64,000 bases of DNA. It comes from Datisca glomerata (Eukaryota > Streptophyta > Magnoliopsida > Cucurbitales > Datiscaceae). Position 1 is the first letter of the stretch. The number at the start of each line of letters is the position of its first letter. The position numbers were made by a program, and so were the translations under genes. Under the pieces are notes generated by a model that saw only the letters and a program-made list of their open reading frames with translations, did not search any database and was not told the origin of the DNA. Shown here one piece after another: positions 47,961 through 60,439 of the stretch. The stretch lies in the NCBI GenBank assembly GCA_003255025.1, contig QANY01009128.1, positions 1,364,547 through 1,428,546 of the forward strand. Direction: 5' to 3'.

Positions 47961-49299
47961 CTTTTTTCTCTCACAAGGAGAGAATGGGCTCGGTATTCTA
48001 CATTGACGAAGTCAGGGACAAAAGGGAGGATTCATCCTTCTCCCCGTCAGGGAGGACTTTCGACCATCATGATAATGGCCCCACAAAGGAAGAATGATAC
48101 GGTGATTTTAAACTCTAAGGTAACCAAGAAAAGGAAGAAAGTCATGTCTCAAGCCATAACGGTCTCTTGTGCAGGAATGATACTCCGCCGCGACTTAAAA
48201 GTTCACCGTTGGAGTCGTCAAGCACTCGGGGAACCATAGAGGAAGGATATTTGAGGAAGGGCGAGGTGACGCCCTAACCTGGAGGAAGAGTCACCCTTCG
48301 AAGAAACCAGGGCCAAAGCGAAACCAGACTTCACAAGGCTAAACGCTCCCCTTTTGTAATTGGGGTCATCCTAGGAGGACAAAGGAGGATAACAAGGTCG
48401 TCGGAGAGAGAACGAAGGCAAATGCCCCTAAAGGACCCTCTGGGGGTAGTATGTGAGTAGTTGCGTAAGATGGAAGCAAATATTGGTGGGACACCCTCCA
48501 CCCTACTCCTTGATGCCCTTTTTTGTCCACCAACAATTTTGCAAAGCGCCACCTCAGGCGAAAACCGTGATGCACGAATAAACAGATATGGGCACATTCC
48601 CAATTGAAATACAGAGCCCTGCATCAATCCTCCACCACGGGTAAAACGTGAATCTGGGATAGGTAGCTGCCAGCTCTCACGTCCTGATTCAGATGAAATA
48701 AAAGGTAGAAGGCCATGCCAAAACTGGTACACGGGCTCGTGAAAAAACCCAGGACATGAACCCTAGGTGAGAGGGTAAAGACGATCACGAGACCCCTTGC
48801 TCTGATCTTTGGTAGAACCATGCTTTTCATGAGGAGATACACGTGTGTGTTCCTCCCAAACCCCCACATTAAGTGGATGAACCCACATAAAATGAGTCTG
48901 TAACTGGAACGCCGCCTAAGGAGCCACCTCGGGAAGAAACTTGAAAGACTGGAAGGGTCGATCATTCTCCCGCAGAGCATCTGGAAGATGAGGTTCAGGA
49001 TAAATCAACGTCTGCCACAAGTAGAATGTGGAGCTCACGGGTCCTCAACATAAAGGCAAAGATGAAGCTTGAAAAGAATGACGCACCAAGCCCCAACTAG
49101 AGAATGAATGCAATCGCTCGGGAAATAAAAAGCTCAGTCATCCTTAGTTCGCCACCTTAGTCTTTTTCCCAGAGCAAAAGGAGCAGCCTTTCGAACGGCT
49201 AACGCTAAAGTGTAATGGACGATGGAAATCATGTACTTAGAGTCATTTATCAAGTAAAAGGAAACGATCAACTCTTTTACAAAGTATGACGGAGGATTA

Positions 49300-49585
49300 A
49301 AAAGTGATGACTGGCATGGTGTTCGAGCCCGCCAGTCAGAATTAAAAAATGATGACTGTTGTGGTACTCCAGCCCGCTAGTCGGGATTAAAAATGATGAC
49401 TGGTGTGGTTCTGGAGCCCAGCAGTCAGGATTAAAAATTCATGACGTGCGTGGTGCTCGAGCCTGCCAGTTGGGACTAAAAAGTCATGACTAACGTGGTG
49501 ATCAAGCTCGCCAGTCGAGATTCAAAAGTGATGACTAGCGTGGTACTCCAACCCGTCAGTCGGGATGCAAAAAGTGATGTCTGCC
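49300..49585. repeat. 45-bp tandem array in the second Tat-like element
   Basis: Units start with GATGACTGG-like words at about 49305, 49351, 49395, 49440, 49485 and 49529, giving a 44-46 bp period. Each contains GAGCCCGCCAGTCAGGATTA with variation. Confidence 0.92.
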
Positions 49586-49619
49586 AAGCACTCATGCTTG
49601 CAGACAATAAAGGGAAGCT

Positions 49620-49856
49620 TTTACAAGCTTAGGGGCCCATTTCCTTCTGAAAACGATATCCATAGACAACAATCTCTATGGACTTAAGCTTTTTCAATCT
49701 CAGGGGTCTGTTTCCTTCTAAATACGATGTTCTTAGACAACAATCTCCATGGACTTGAGCTTTTTCAAATTCAAGGGCCCGTTTTCTTCTAAAGACGATG
49801 TCCATAGACAACAGTCTCCATAGACTTGAGCTTTTTCAAACTTAGGGGCCCTATAG
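49620..49856. repeat. 70-bp tandem array in the second Tat-like element
   Basis: About 3.3 copies of a 69-70-bp unit with CATAGACAACAATCTC, TGGACTTGAGCTTTTTCAA and AGGGGCCC. Its reverse complement (GGGCCCCTAAG...AGCTCAAGTCYATGG) resembles the 65-bp unit at 18510-18815. Confidence 0.9.
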
Positions 49857-50149
49857 TTTCCTATCGGGCTCCTTACTAGAGTTTCTCCCGTTTTCTTTTC
49901 TTTTTCATTTTTTCGTACATAAAGATCCACGACAAGATTTTTGAACAAAAACACCATATATAATATTTTAATGAGTAGGTAACGAGTATACCATTTCATA
50001 ATTTCATCATAGGGATCTGAGCTCGATGCCTCGTGTCCATCATTTTCATAACCGATTCTTTTGTTTGAAATAAATATTGAGTGATGTCCTTGAATCATTT
50101 TATGATTTGTTGTGATGAGTGTTTCCGTTTCAAAACCCAAATATTTTAC

Positions 50150-51020
50150 GCCTTGTAATTCTGGACATGTTTGCTTTTGAGAAGTATGTACGTAATATAT
50201 CGTAACTTTCTCTAGGAAGCTCGGAATCTCACTTGATAACGATTTTCAAGAAGCTGACTTCTGTAACTTTGTAGCAACATATGATTTGTCACGTAACTCT
50301 TCACGTGTTGGTAAATAAATGAAGCTGACTATTCTGCACAATCTTTCTTCTTTCATGAACAGCCTTTACAAAAATTACAATAACTTTTTATCGTGAGTTC
50401 CGAAATGAATTCCGTAAAATTCTTCGAGAAGTAGACTTCCATATATTTATAATGATATATTATTCTAAATGTAATCAGCTATCAATTGATGCATTATAAT
50501 ATTTTAAATTTACTGCTCTACACAATCTTTATTTTGAACAGCTTTCATGAAAATTACCATAACTTTTGCTCAAGAGCTTTAAATCGAGTCCTGCAAAATT
50601 ATTCAAGAATTAGACATCCATATATTTCTAACAATATATAATTTGTTATATAATATTGTCTAAATTGACACAGTTTAAAAATTAAATTTCAATGACGTGA
50701 ATAGTTTCTTTCCTGAACAACATGTACGAAAACTATCGTAACTTTTGATCGGAAGATCCAAATTGGACTCTGTAAATTTATTCACAAAGTTGACTTCTGT
50801 ATTTCAAATAGTATAACATTCATCGTGGAGCTTACTTCCAGTTGATATAGTTTAATTTCTGAAATTGACAGTTCTGCATAATCTTCTTTCCGAACAACTT
50901 GTATGAAAACTACAATAAATTTTGCCTCGAAGCTCCAAATTGAGTTTCGCAAAATTCTTCAGGAGGCTACTTGCCATCTTTAAAATGAGATATAAATGTA
51001 GCTCTTCTCCGTTTGGTACA
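50150..51020. repeat. Degenerate satellite-like array, about 180-bp unit
   Basis: About 4.7 diverged copies. The word TTCTGCACAATCTTTCTT and variants fall near 50332, 50513, 50693 and 50871, a 178-181-bp spacing. Each is followed by a GAACARCTTGTACGAAAAC-like word, then TAACTTTTGATCG and AAATTCTTCAAGAAG variants. Confidence 0.85.
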
Positions 51021-51029
51021 GTTTAATAA

Positions 51030-53600
51030 CCGAATCTGATTGATATGTAATGGTTTATACGCCAAAGTTTATCCTGGTAAGATGATCGAGCATTATGTTG
51101 GCCGAATTAAATACACTATTTTTAGTGTCTCGAGTTGGATGCATGATCTCGAAAATAGACATTTCAGGTTGATAATGGTTAGGAACTCAACTCAGTCTAA
51201 GTATGGTGTAATAAATTATTTTCATGACGCTCGACCATGAGATAGAGTCATTCTAATGTTTATTTGGTTGAGCTACCAATATATTTATAGTAGTGGATCC
51301 AAGTACGATAAATGTAATTTATGCTAGCACATTTAAAGCATGATGATATACATTAAATTTTTGAGATTATGCATCAGACAATAAATTCACACTTTCAATG
51401 GATAAAACGACACATTTAAGAGAAGCAAAGTAATTAAAAAGTGAATATCTAGCTTTGAGTTCAATGTTGTTTGCAAGTTTTGAGTTTTTGTGGGGGGTGA
51501 CCACCCGGACTTTCCGTTTGCTAGCACCTTATTCTGATTTCAAATATTGCGAGCTTCTTCTGCTTTGTGGGTAATTTTAGATTAGTTAACAACTTGCCGT
51601 TGAAAAGATCTTTCGTTCTAGAGGCGGCTTGCATTTTCCTTCATAAAGACCGAACTGATTTTGAGCACTCCCCCCCTCTTTTTTCGGATGAACATTTCCT
51701 TTTAGTTTACGCAATAATCAAACATATACACTCTGAACTTTGATTTTTTTTATCGTTGGCTGCTCCTCGTCCGTCATTTTTCGGCTTTCCCTTTTATGCC
51801 CCTCATTCTTGGTTTCGGTTTGTGAGATTTGGGCTTTTGGAACTTTCAGTTTGGGGTTTCTATTTTTCGCTTATGGTCTGCATCCGTTCTTTGCACATTT
51901 CTGTTGCGGAATTAGTTTACGAGTCATCGTTTATGTTTTGTTGCTTGTGCATATTTTATTTTCCTGCACTTTTACATATAGAAAAGGGAAGAGAAAATCT
52001 TCAAAAATACAAATATCAAATTTATGTTTCCGTACATCAATCGCGAAATGATTTTTTTTAACTTGAGATAAGTTTGAATTCAAAATTTGCATTAGAATCC
52101 AGAACTTGATTTGATTGAAAATTAAAAATTGAAAATTATCTTATCATAACAAATTTCAGATAATATGGTTTGAAATTCAAATTTTAAAATTTAAAATTAG
52201 AATTAGAAATCAAATTCAAGATTATCTTATCAAATCAAGTTTTAGATAAGGTTTTTCAAAATTGAAAATTTTGTTTATCACACATCAAATTGATTTAACA
52301 AATTATTTCTATGACAATTTCATATCTATCCATCTTTATCTTTATATTTTAGAAAATAATAATGGCGTAAAAGAAATAGGTCAATAATAACGTTAATCGA
52401 ATATACAATGAACGAATTTACCATTTTTTATTTCGTTTCCCGTTTCTGGTTCCGTACACATTCCCGTTGCCATGCCGTTTCCATTCTCGTGCTATGTCAT
52501 TTCTGTTTCCATTGTCATGCCATTCCCACTTCCGTTCCCGTACCCATCGCCGTTTGTTGAAAGTGTTTGGTTTGATTTTGAGCGTTTTAGAAGGGAGTTC
52601 TTGAGTTTTCTCACTCTCAACGAGAGCATCAAATGTAAGGAAAAAATTCACGATTTAAAGAATTGGTCGTGAATTTTCTACATGATAATTGATTAATAGA
52701 AAAATAAAGAATAATAGAAAATAATAATAAACACCATGATTTACATGAAAAACTCTTGATGGGAAAAATCACGAGAAGCTTTTGATAGTACTTTAATTAT
52801 GGAGAACATGTATACAAGACTAATGCAAACTACATATTGTGTTTGTTTCTTCAATGTAAGTTATGACCGTTTAAATTAACTCATATCCAATTTAGCTGCA
52901 AATAAAACTATGCCATTTGAGTAAAAAAAATTGTGGCGTTAGGGCATGTGGGTGTGAGTAGGCCTCAAATGGCTATGAAAATAAATTAAGATTTAAGTGA
53001 TAACATACGCATGCCCTTGCCTTTTGTTTGAATACTAGGTGGTGGCACGTGCTTTACACATGCCTGGTCATTATAACATCATCATATGGACAATTCGACA
53101 TATTTTATTTTTTCGTATATTATTAAGGAGACGTACATAATAATGATAGATGAAATATTAAAATAACTACTACTCATAATTCTTCACAGACTATGTAAGC
53201 TAATATTTACTTCATAATAGTAACACATAACATAAAGTTAATAAAAATTTATAGAAACATGCATGTTTCGTCATTTTTTTATATTATGGTGTTATTTATC
53301 TATATCTAGATAAAAAAAACTAACCGGAACATATACAAAGTATAATCAACTTTATTCTTATAAAACATATCATAAACATTAAAAAAGTTTAAAAGCCACT
53401 TTTTTTGTCTTCTCCAATTTTCCTATTGTTCTTCCCTTCATTTTCGGACTGCCTCCATATTATTCCTCTTATATCTCTATTTCTATCTGACTACTAGAGC
53501 TATGAGGTTATTGCTGCATCTACTTATCTTTAGAATTAGACTAAAACTCATCATCACTTTTCCTAAAATGCCAGAAATCGTAACACAAGACCAAGTTAAT
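51030..53600. other. AT-rich region without a supported gene
   Basis: Short open frames at 51040-51240 and 51740-52061 show no recognisable domain. At about 52430-52560, CCCGTTCC, CCATTCCC and CCGTTTCC words repeat (a GGAACGGG-type simple repeat). A region with AT-rich near-palindromic words (TTGAAAATTTTG and similar) is at 52070-52290. Nothing else is identifiable. Confidence 0.45.
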
Positions 53601-54167
53601 AACAGAGTTAGAAACAAAATCAAGATTGATTCACAACAAAACATGGATGAAGACGAAGAACCAAAAATTGAAAATTAACACACATCGACTTTGAAATTTC
53701 TGTTCCGTTAAAGGAATGGACCGCTAAAATGGCCGTTGTAATTTTTCTCAGGCATTTGCTCACTATAAGCTCTTGAATTCCAGTTACTATCATTAGCCGC
53801 AAAATCATAAAACTTGCTTGTATGGGTACCTAAATTCAAGATTATAGCTACAGACAGTAAACGTAAAAAGATATTTTGCCAAGTAACTAAATATAAAAAG
53901 AATAAGAATCAATGTTAGACAATGAAAATGCACATATTCGTTATCAGAAAAGTAAAACTCTAAAATATGAATACAATAAATCAAACGACAACAAAAGAAG
54001 ATGATGAAATCACCAGAATCTGAAATTTTCAGGACAAGCTGAAGGATATATGTAAACAAAGTAACCTTAAGATTCATATCCTACTACATTACACTTATTT
54101 CCAATGAATCTATACCATACTAAAGAAATAGCTACAACCAAACTAAAACTAAAGATAAAAACATCAC

Positions 54168-54367
54168 CGTGAAGTACATAATCAACTTCATATGAATTGG
54201 AACACCTTCTCTGCTTATGGCCCTTAATGTTTCCATGATAGGCCAAACAAAGCCATAACCAATGCTCGTAATTACACTGCCAGGTACTGCAATCACAGTC
54301 CATAGCGCTATTGGTATTGGAACAATCAAAATCAGAAGGCATTTCATGATGGGCTGAACTTTTTTGT
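54168..54367 (-). pseudogene. Orphan exon of an At3g27390-like multi-pass membrane protein
   Basis: A 200-nt stretch between an AG acceptor and a GT donor encodes 66 codons without a stop. It contains KCLLILIVPIPIALWTVIAV and GYGFVWPIMETLRAISREG, with the GxxxxGxGYGF pattern of the uncharacterised plant membrane protein family represented by Arabidopsis At3g27390. The function of that family is unknown. The flanking exons of the family (N-terminal membrane spans; DGTW segment) are not found nearby in recognisable form. It is either one surviving exon of a decayed gene or part of a gene with very large introns. Confidence 0.55.
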
Positions 54368-55690
54368 CTACATCCAAGTTGGAAAAAGAAAATCAAAACA
54401 CATTGCAAGTAGTCTTTAAAATGTGCCTTAACTATTTAGCATCAATTCAACCATGAAAGATAAGAAGAAAAAATATTATAATACAGTAAATACCTCAAAC
54501 AAGATGCACTGGCTATAAGTCAATGACGACACCAAAATAAATAACAGCATGTCAATCACAAAATATTGATCTATGAATCAATGCAAAAAAAGCTAGAGCC
54601 ATCAGTGCAGACATAAATCACAACACAAGATAACTATAGTGAAAACAGATTATTGTTTAAAACAATCATCAACAAAGCAGAACTCGTATAAGCATTCACG
54701 ACTTAAAGTAAATGACTTTGTGAAGAAAATGAACACATAACATTAGAAAACAAACATAAAATTGATATAAAAAAGTCAATATTTATAGCCAACTATAACA
54801 GAAATAAACATCCAGATATATCAAAGTGAATGGCAATTCATAAACAGAATACAAAACAAAAAAAATACAGCAAGGAAAACCAACCTAAATCAAAATCTAC
54901 TTCAAAAATTAAGAAGTTTATAAGAAGCATATAACAAACGAAGAACAAAAACTCAAGAGTTAAATCAACTCAATCCAACACTCAAATCCAGAAAAATTAG
55001 ACCATTACAATAGTTTCAAATCTGAAGGCATTTCTTGAATGGGCCAAACTTTTTTGTTCTGCTTCCATGTTGGAAAAAGAAAATCAAAACACATTGCATG
55101 TAATCTTTAAAAATGCGCCTTAAGTATTTAGCATCAATTCAACCGTGAACAATCTAAAAGATAAGAGGGAAAAAACTTATAATGCAGTAAATACCCCAAA
55201 ACAAGATGCACTGGCCATAAGCCAATGACAACACCAAAATAAATGACAGGACGTCAATCACAAAATTTTGATCTATAAATCAATGCAAAAAAGGTAGAGT
55301 CGTCGGGGTAGATAGAAATTACAACACAGGATAAATATAGTGGAAACAGATTATAGTTTAAAACAATCATCAACAAAGCAAAATTCATATAAGAATTCAC
55401 GATTTAAAGTCAATGAGTTTGAGAAGAAAATGAACACAGAACATCAGAATACAAATATAAAAACTGATATAAAAAATCAGTACTTATAGCCAACTATTAC
55501 ATAAATAAACATCCAGATAAACCAAAGCAAATGTCAATTCATAAATAGAATACATAACAAAAAAAATGCAGCAAGAAAAACCAACCTAAATCAAAATCCA
55601 CAATTAAGAAGTTTATAAGACTCATATAATAAACGAAGAACAAAAATTCAAGAGTCAAACCACTCAAGCCAACACTAAAATCTAGCAAAA
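54335..55690. repeat. Direct duplication of about 680 bp
   Basis: The segment from about 54335 to 55000 recurs diverged at about 55020-55690. Shared landmarks are AAGGCATTTC...GGGC near 54336/55025, GTTGGAAAAAGAAAATCAAA at 54378/55070, and TTTATAAGA...ACGAAGAACAAAAA at 54915/55611. The copy includes only the first 50 bases or so of the membrane-protein exon. Confidence 0.85.
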
Positions 55691-55719
55691 TTGGACCATT
55701 ACAATAGTTTCTATCAAAG

Positions 55720-56978
55720 AAAATGACAATTCAGAAACAAGATACATAACGAAGAAAATGCAGGCAGAAAAACCAACCTAAATCACGTACAGCCAAATAC
55801 AAATCACAACATCATAGACCATACATTTATAGTCCCAATGGTTACACATTATTGCAAATAGAAAATATCATTAACAAAGACCAGAGCAAAGAAATTTCTA
55901 AGTATAATCATTCAAATGGTAGAAACATAGAAAGCCTGGTGAGACTTAAAGTTAATCACTTTGAGAAGAAAATGAACACAGAACATCAGAATACATATAT
56001 AAAAATGGATATAAAAATCTGTACTTATAACCAACTATTATAGAAATAAATATCCAGATAAATCAAAGCGAATGACAATTCAGAAACAAGATACATAACG
56101 AAGAAAATGCAGGCAGAAAAATAAACCTAAATCATAAACAACCAAATACAAATCACAACATCATAAACCATACATTGTCCCAATGGTCACATATTATTGC
56201 AAATAGAAAATATCATTAACAAAGACCAGAGCAAAGAAATTTCTAAGTATAATCATTCAAATGGTAGAAACGTAGAAAGCCTGGTGAGACTTAAAGTTAA
56301 TCACTTTGAGAAGAAAATGAACATAGAACTTCAGAATACATATATAAAAACTGATATAAAAATCAGTACTTATAGCCAACTATTACAGAAATAAACATCC
56401 AAATAAATCAAAGTGAATGACAATTCAGAAACAAGATACATAACGAAGAAAATGCTGGCAGAAAACCCAACCTAAAGCACAAACAGCCAAATACAAATCA
56501 CAACATCACAGACCATACATTTATAGTCCCAATAGTTACACATTATTGCAAATAGAAAATATCATTAACAAAGACCATAGAAAAGAAATTTCAAAGTATA
56601 ATCATTCAAATGGTAGAAACATAGAAAGCCTGGTGAGACTTAAAGTTAATCACTTTGAGAAGAAAATGAACACAGAACATCAGAATACATATATAAAAAC
56701 GGATATAAAAATCTGTACTTATAACCAACTATTATAGAAATAAATATCCAGATAAATCAAAGCGAATGACAATTCAGAAACAAGATACATAACAAAGAAA
56801 ATGCAGGCAGAAAAATAAACCTAAATCATAAACAACCAAATACAAATCACAACATCATAAACCATACATTGTCCCAATGGTCACACATTATTGCAAATAG
56901 AAAATATCATTAACAAAGACCAGAGCAAAGAAATTTCTAAGTATAATCATTCAAATGGTAGAAACGTAGAAATCCTGG
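55720..56978. repeat. Tandem array of about 347 bp with dimeric higher-order structure
   Basis: About 3.6 copies. The word ATTGCAAATAGAAAATATCA starts at 55851, 56196, 56545 and 56889 (345, 349 and 344 bp apart). Copies 1 and 3 share variants, as do copies 2 and 4 (for example CATTGTCCCAATGGTCAC instead of CATTTATAGTCCCAAT), so the newest event duplicated a dimer. The 63-65-codon frames within the units are by-products. Confidence 0.93.
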
Positions 56979-56979
56979 T

Positions 56980-58020
56980 GATTCTATAGCCCAAAGGAAA
57001 TACACTTAACATATATAATTTGAAGGAAACAAATAGGCATTTCAGTGGCTTTTTAAGCCAAGTTTATTTCAATTTCAGCAAAATTATAAGAATAGATCTC
57101 CTAAACTCTCATCTCTGAAATAAGGTGCTTTTGAGGAGGTCGTTATGAAACTAGCTAAAGCTAAATAAAGGTAATAATAGATGGAAAAGAAATCTCTCTT
57201 GTCTATACAAGTTATATCAATGAGCAACATTTTGTATGGAAGTTAAGGGAGGTAAAGTTTGATTAACATATTTGTAAATTCTTCTGTAACAAACATTACA
57301 TGGCCACTCTATCTATCCCAGCTAAGAGCAAAAGCTTAGAAACAGGACATGACAAAAAAAATTTAAAAGGTTTTCATACCTATAAATATTAGCTTAAATA
57401 ATTATCGTCGGCAATAGGTGATATATTGGATGAATGCAAGAGGAAAAACTTTAGTACATGTAAACATGCTGTCGAGCATCAGAACCAAAAGGAAAAAAGA
57501 GAGATTATAAAGAAACAGACCATAAAGCACTTCAGACCATCTGCATGGGGTGGATTACTAAGATACGTTCCAATCGCTATAGGACAACACGTATGACATA
57601 TTAGCAAGCTAGAGTATCTGTCAAGATGGCTTTTCAACATCATAATAATTAGTGTTTAGGACTAATGCTTCCTTATCCTCAACTAAGTCCTGGCCACAAT
57701 CCTAGACTAAACTTAAACGGTGTTGAATCTATATTAATTTTCCCTAGATAGAGCAAGAAATTTGATTGAAATGAAAGAATGTGATCATGGAGGAGAGTCA
57801 TAACATGGAATATGCAACTTTAGCTGAGACTGAGAACAATACAAAGTCTTTAATAAACTTGAAAATTTAGTAGAAGATCATGGCTATTACATTATGTACT
57901 ATACAACATAGAAGCCTAGCTAATTATATTAAAAATGGAAGAAAATTTTGTATAATTTACTTGGAACTTTCTCATAAATTTAATCATCAGACATAGTCTC
58001 AAAGGTTGAGCAACAATAAT
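56980..58020. other. AT-rich region without a supported gene
   Basis: I see no coding sequence, structural RNA or clear repeat between the tandem array and the E1-beta-like exon. Confidence 0.45.
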
Positions 58021-58023
58021 TAC

Positions 58024-58086
58024 CTCTGTAATCGAGGTATCAATAACTCTCTCAGGGTCATATTTATCTAAAATCCCCTTTGATAT
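58024..58086 (-). pseudogene. Orphan exon resembling mitochondrial pyruvate dehydrogenase E1-beta
   Basis: A 63-nt stretch between AG and GT splice signals, phase 0 at both ends, encodes ISKGILDKYDPERVIDTS plus ITE. In the E1-beta subunit this segment (ISKGLLEKYGPERV...DTPITE) precedes AGFTGIGVGAA. The Gly-to-Asp and Pro-to-Ser changes at normally invariant places suggest a relic. The flanking E1-beta exons are not recognisable within several kb on this strand. Confidence 0.6.
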
Positions 58087-59607
58087 CTAAAGACAACGTA
58101 CACATAAAAAGTATAAGACAAATGGAAATAAGAACAACACTTATATACCATAAGGTCTATAACACACACGGCACCCAAATAGACTAAAATAACATGGGCC
58201 AGTCTTGCACAAAAAATCAAAGAAATCTCCCAAGATCTCTAGCCACCGATATTGTGAGATTGGCTAGTGCAGCAATGAAGCGAGAACAGTGGGAGCACGT
58301 GAAGAAAAGGCATAACAGAGAAGAAGAAAGAAGAAAAAAATGGGCATAGAGAGAAAGTGCATTGAACTAGATGAGGGTAAGGAAAATTTTACTGAGGTAC
58401 GAACATCGAAGTTGCAGCAAAATTAGATTGATGAACATCTCGAGGAGCATAGGATAATAATATGCCATTTTCCTAAGCGATCCATGCTTCACCAAGAATT
58501 TGTGACACTTGAGCAATTGGTTAAATGGCCAAGGAGTATGGTCCGCCCATAAATCAGTAATAAAAACCTATATCGGACACTGTCAACTCTCAACATATAT
58601 TAGTAAAAGAATTCCTATAAACAAATGTATTATAAAAAAACTAATTATCTATTTTTATTCTTAATGCCCCTATGGGTTGCAAAGAAGCTGTGAAAAATAA
58701 AAGCAAATGAAACTGCAGAATTGTAAGATTCTAAACAGGAATATTGAGAGAAAAAATAAACAGACAAAAGTATCAGAAATTATTCAAACCCAACCTCATC
58801 TACTAAAATATTTTCATATTTTCGCTTATCAACATGAGCTCTCCTTTCATCACGTTATAGCTCATTGATAAAGGGATACTATCATCCATATACACCATTT
58901 CAGAAATAGCATACAACTATTTTATATACGTTTAACTTTCATTCCAAAGCCAATACCACAAACCATTATAAATTGACACCATGCTATACCTCATTTATCT
59001 TAGATTAGGAACTCAATCCTTCATGGCCAGATTCTATAAGTAGGCATGGAATAACATGATTACTCAAATTCACCACAATCTTATCAGTAATGTACCCAAA
59101 AAATGTAAATACACTTGTAAAGAGAAAAGCGGAAACAATGTGAGTAAATCAGAATACAAAAATTATTAAACATACATTAACAAAGAAATTTACCAAAAAA
59201 ATCAAACACATGAAACAATATATTTATCTTTGACTAAGAATATCAATACATGCAACAACATATATCTTGAACAATTAAATTAATGTGCTCTCAATCTAAC
59301 AAAGAAAATTGCAGCGGAGAGTCATGAAGAAAACAAAATCCATTAGATAACCAAATACTAACCTCTCCGAACATGACCAAATCTTCAAAACCTGAAAATC
59401 AAATGAAAAAAATAGAGAAAGAGTCAATTATTCAACCGTAAAAAAAGCACATAAAACCATGAGCTGTAAATACATGGTCAATCTTCAGAGCCAAACCTAC
59501 ATATAAGGTGGTTAGCATGGCAACCATTTTATTCAAAAGACTATTCAAACTCAACATTCAAATAGGCACATGTTGCATTAGTGGGTGTACACTGATGATT
59601 ATATCTG

Positions 59608-60035
59608 GTTGGTATTTCATCAATCATTTGACCACTTTCCTGAAGTAATATATAATAATAGAACCAAATGAGCATGACAATAAAGACAACCCAAAAGAGA
59701 GTATAATGATATTTCAAAAATATTCAAAGCTGGATTTTCAAAGGGAGAAAAATAAATTCACTTGAAAAAAGGGCACACTTTTCATAAGAACCAACACATT
59801 ACTACACTGCAAAGATTTAATGTGAAAATAGAAGCACCCCGACACCCAAAAACCAAACAAACCGACCATCAATCATTTGGTCACCTTCCTGAAGAAATAT
59901 ATAATAACAGAACCAAATGAAAATGATAATAAAGACAACCCAAAAGAAACCACAATGGTAGTTTAAAATCTTCAAAGTTGGATTTTCAAAGGGAGAAAAA
60001 TAAATTCACTTGACAAAAGTGCACACTTTTCGCAA
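59608..60035. repeat. Direct duplication, about 170 bp at 249-bp offset
   Basis: CAATCATTTG...CCTGAAGTAATATATAATAA (59621) recurs at 59870, and both copies end with GATTTTCAAAGGGAGAAAAA followed by TAAATTCACTTGA and a GCACACTTTTC word. Confidence 0.88.
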
Positions 60036-60439
60036 TCCATATTAAAGGTTAAGAAGCAAAACACAACAAAATTAAGTGAGTCCATCCCTTTAAACAAATA
60101 TGCGGCTATGAAAGCCCAAAGAATCAAACATATATTTATACTTAAAACGGAACAATTAAGTCAAGATGTCTTCCAACAATTTATAGCCATTCTCCTTTAT
60201 CCAAAACGTAAGAATACTGGCAATGTTACGTGCGCAGAATTTCAGCATAATAGACATAATATCGAAGCGAATACATAATTTTCCCTTCTTGTAACCCACC
60301 ACTGATGAAATGAGGATACAAACGCACGATAGTATCACTGTAATGTTCCTCTTGAAATAACAATGATCACTAATGTAATTTGCTATCATATTCTAGTGGA
60401 ATACAAAAATTTATAGATGAGTTCCACTGATCAATTTAC

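Larger units (their letters stand above)
46539..49856 (+). mobile_element. Truncated Tat-like Ty3-gypsy element with nested hAT-like insertion
   Basis: The LTR probably begins TGTTACGGGAG at 46539 and ends near 47935, interrupted by the 46620-47372 insertion. Near its end is the word AACTTAGGCATTGGAGG, like the LTR tails of many plant gypsy elements. A primer site follows. Downstream are a start-like MAPQRKND (about 48074), minus-strand frames of unknown identity (48331-48980), and two tandem arrays. No RT or integrase is present and I find no 3' LTR. It is an internally deleted, truncated copy. Confidence 0.62.

Noticed and set aside
48331..48980. Minus-strand frames of 118 and 133 codons in the second Tat-like element
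   Set aside because: Position suggests an antisense ORF like that of the first element, but I see no convincing motif, so no product is called.
51740..52061. Two overlapping 101-103-codon plus-strand ORFs rich in Phe, Ser and Cys
   Set aside because: Hydrophobic composition follows from T-rich DNA; two frames open at once argues against coding.
53735..53800. Possible exon FYDFAANDSNWNSRAYSEQM (minus) downstream of the orphan membrane-protein exon
   Set aside because: The peptide looks gene-like, but I cannot match it to any family and the frame ends soon after.
55852..56737. Three similar 63-65-codon plus-strand ORFs
   Set aside because: They recur only because the 347-bp unit is tandemly repeated; no ribosomal or domain evidence for coding.
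59363..59391. Possible 29-nt exon reading FEDLVMFGE, compared with the KVFVMGEE segment of E1-beta
   Set aside because: Too short and too dissimilar, and the connecting VGEYQGAYK exon is missing between it and 58086.
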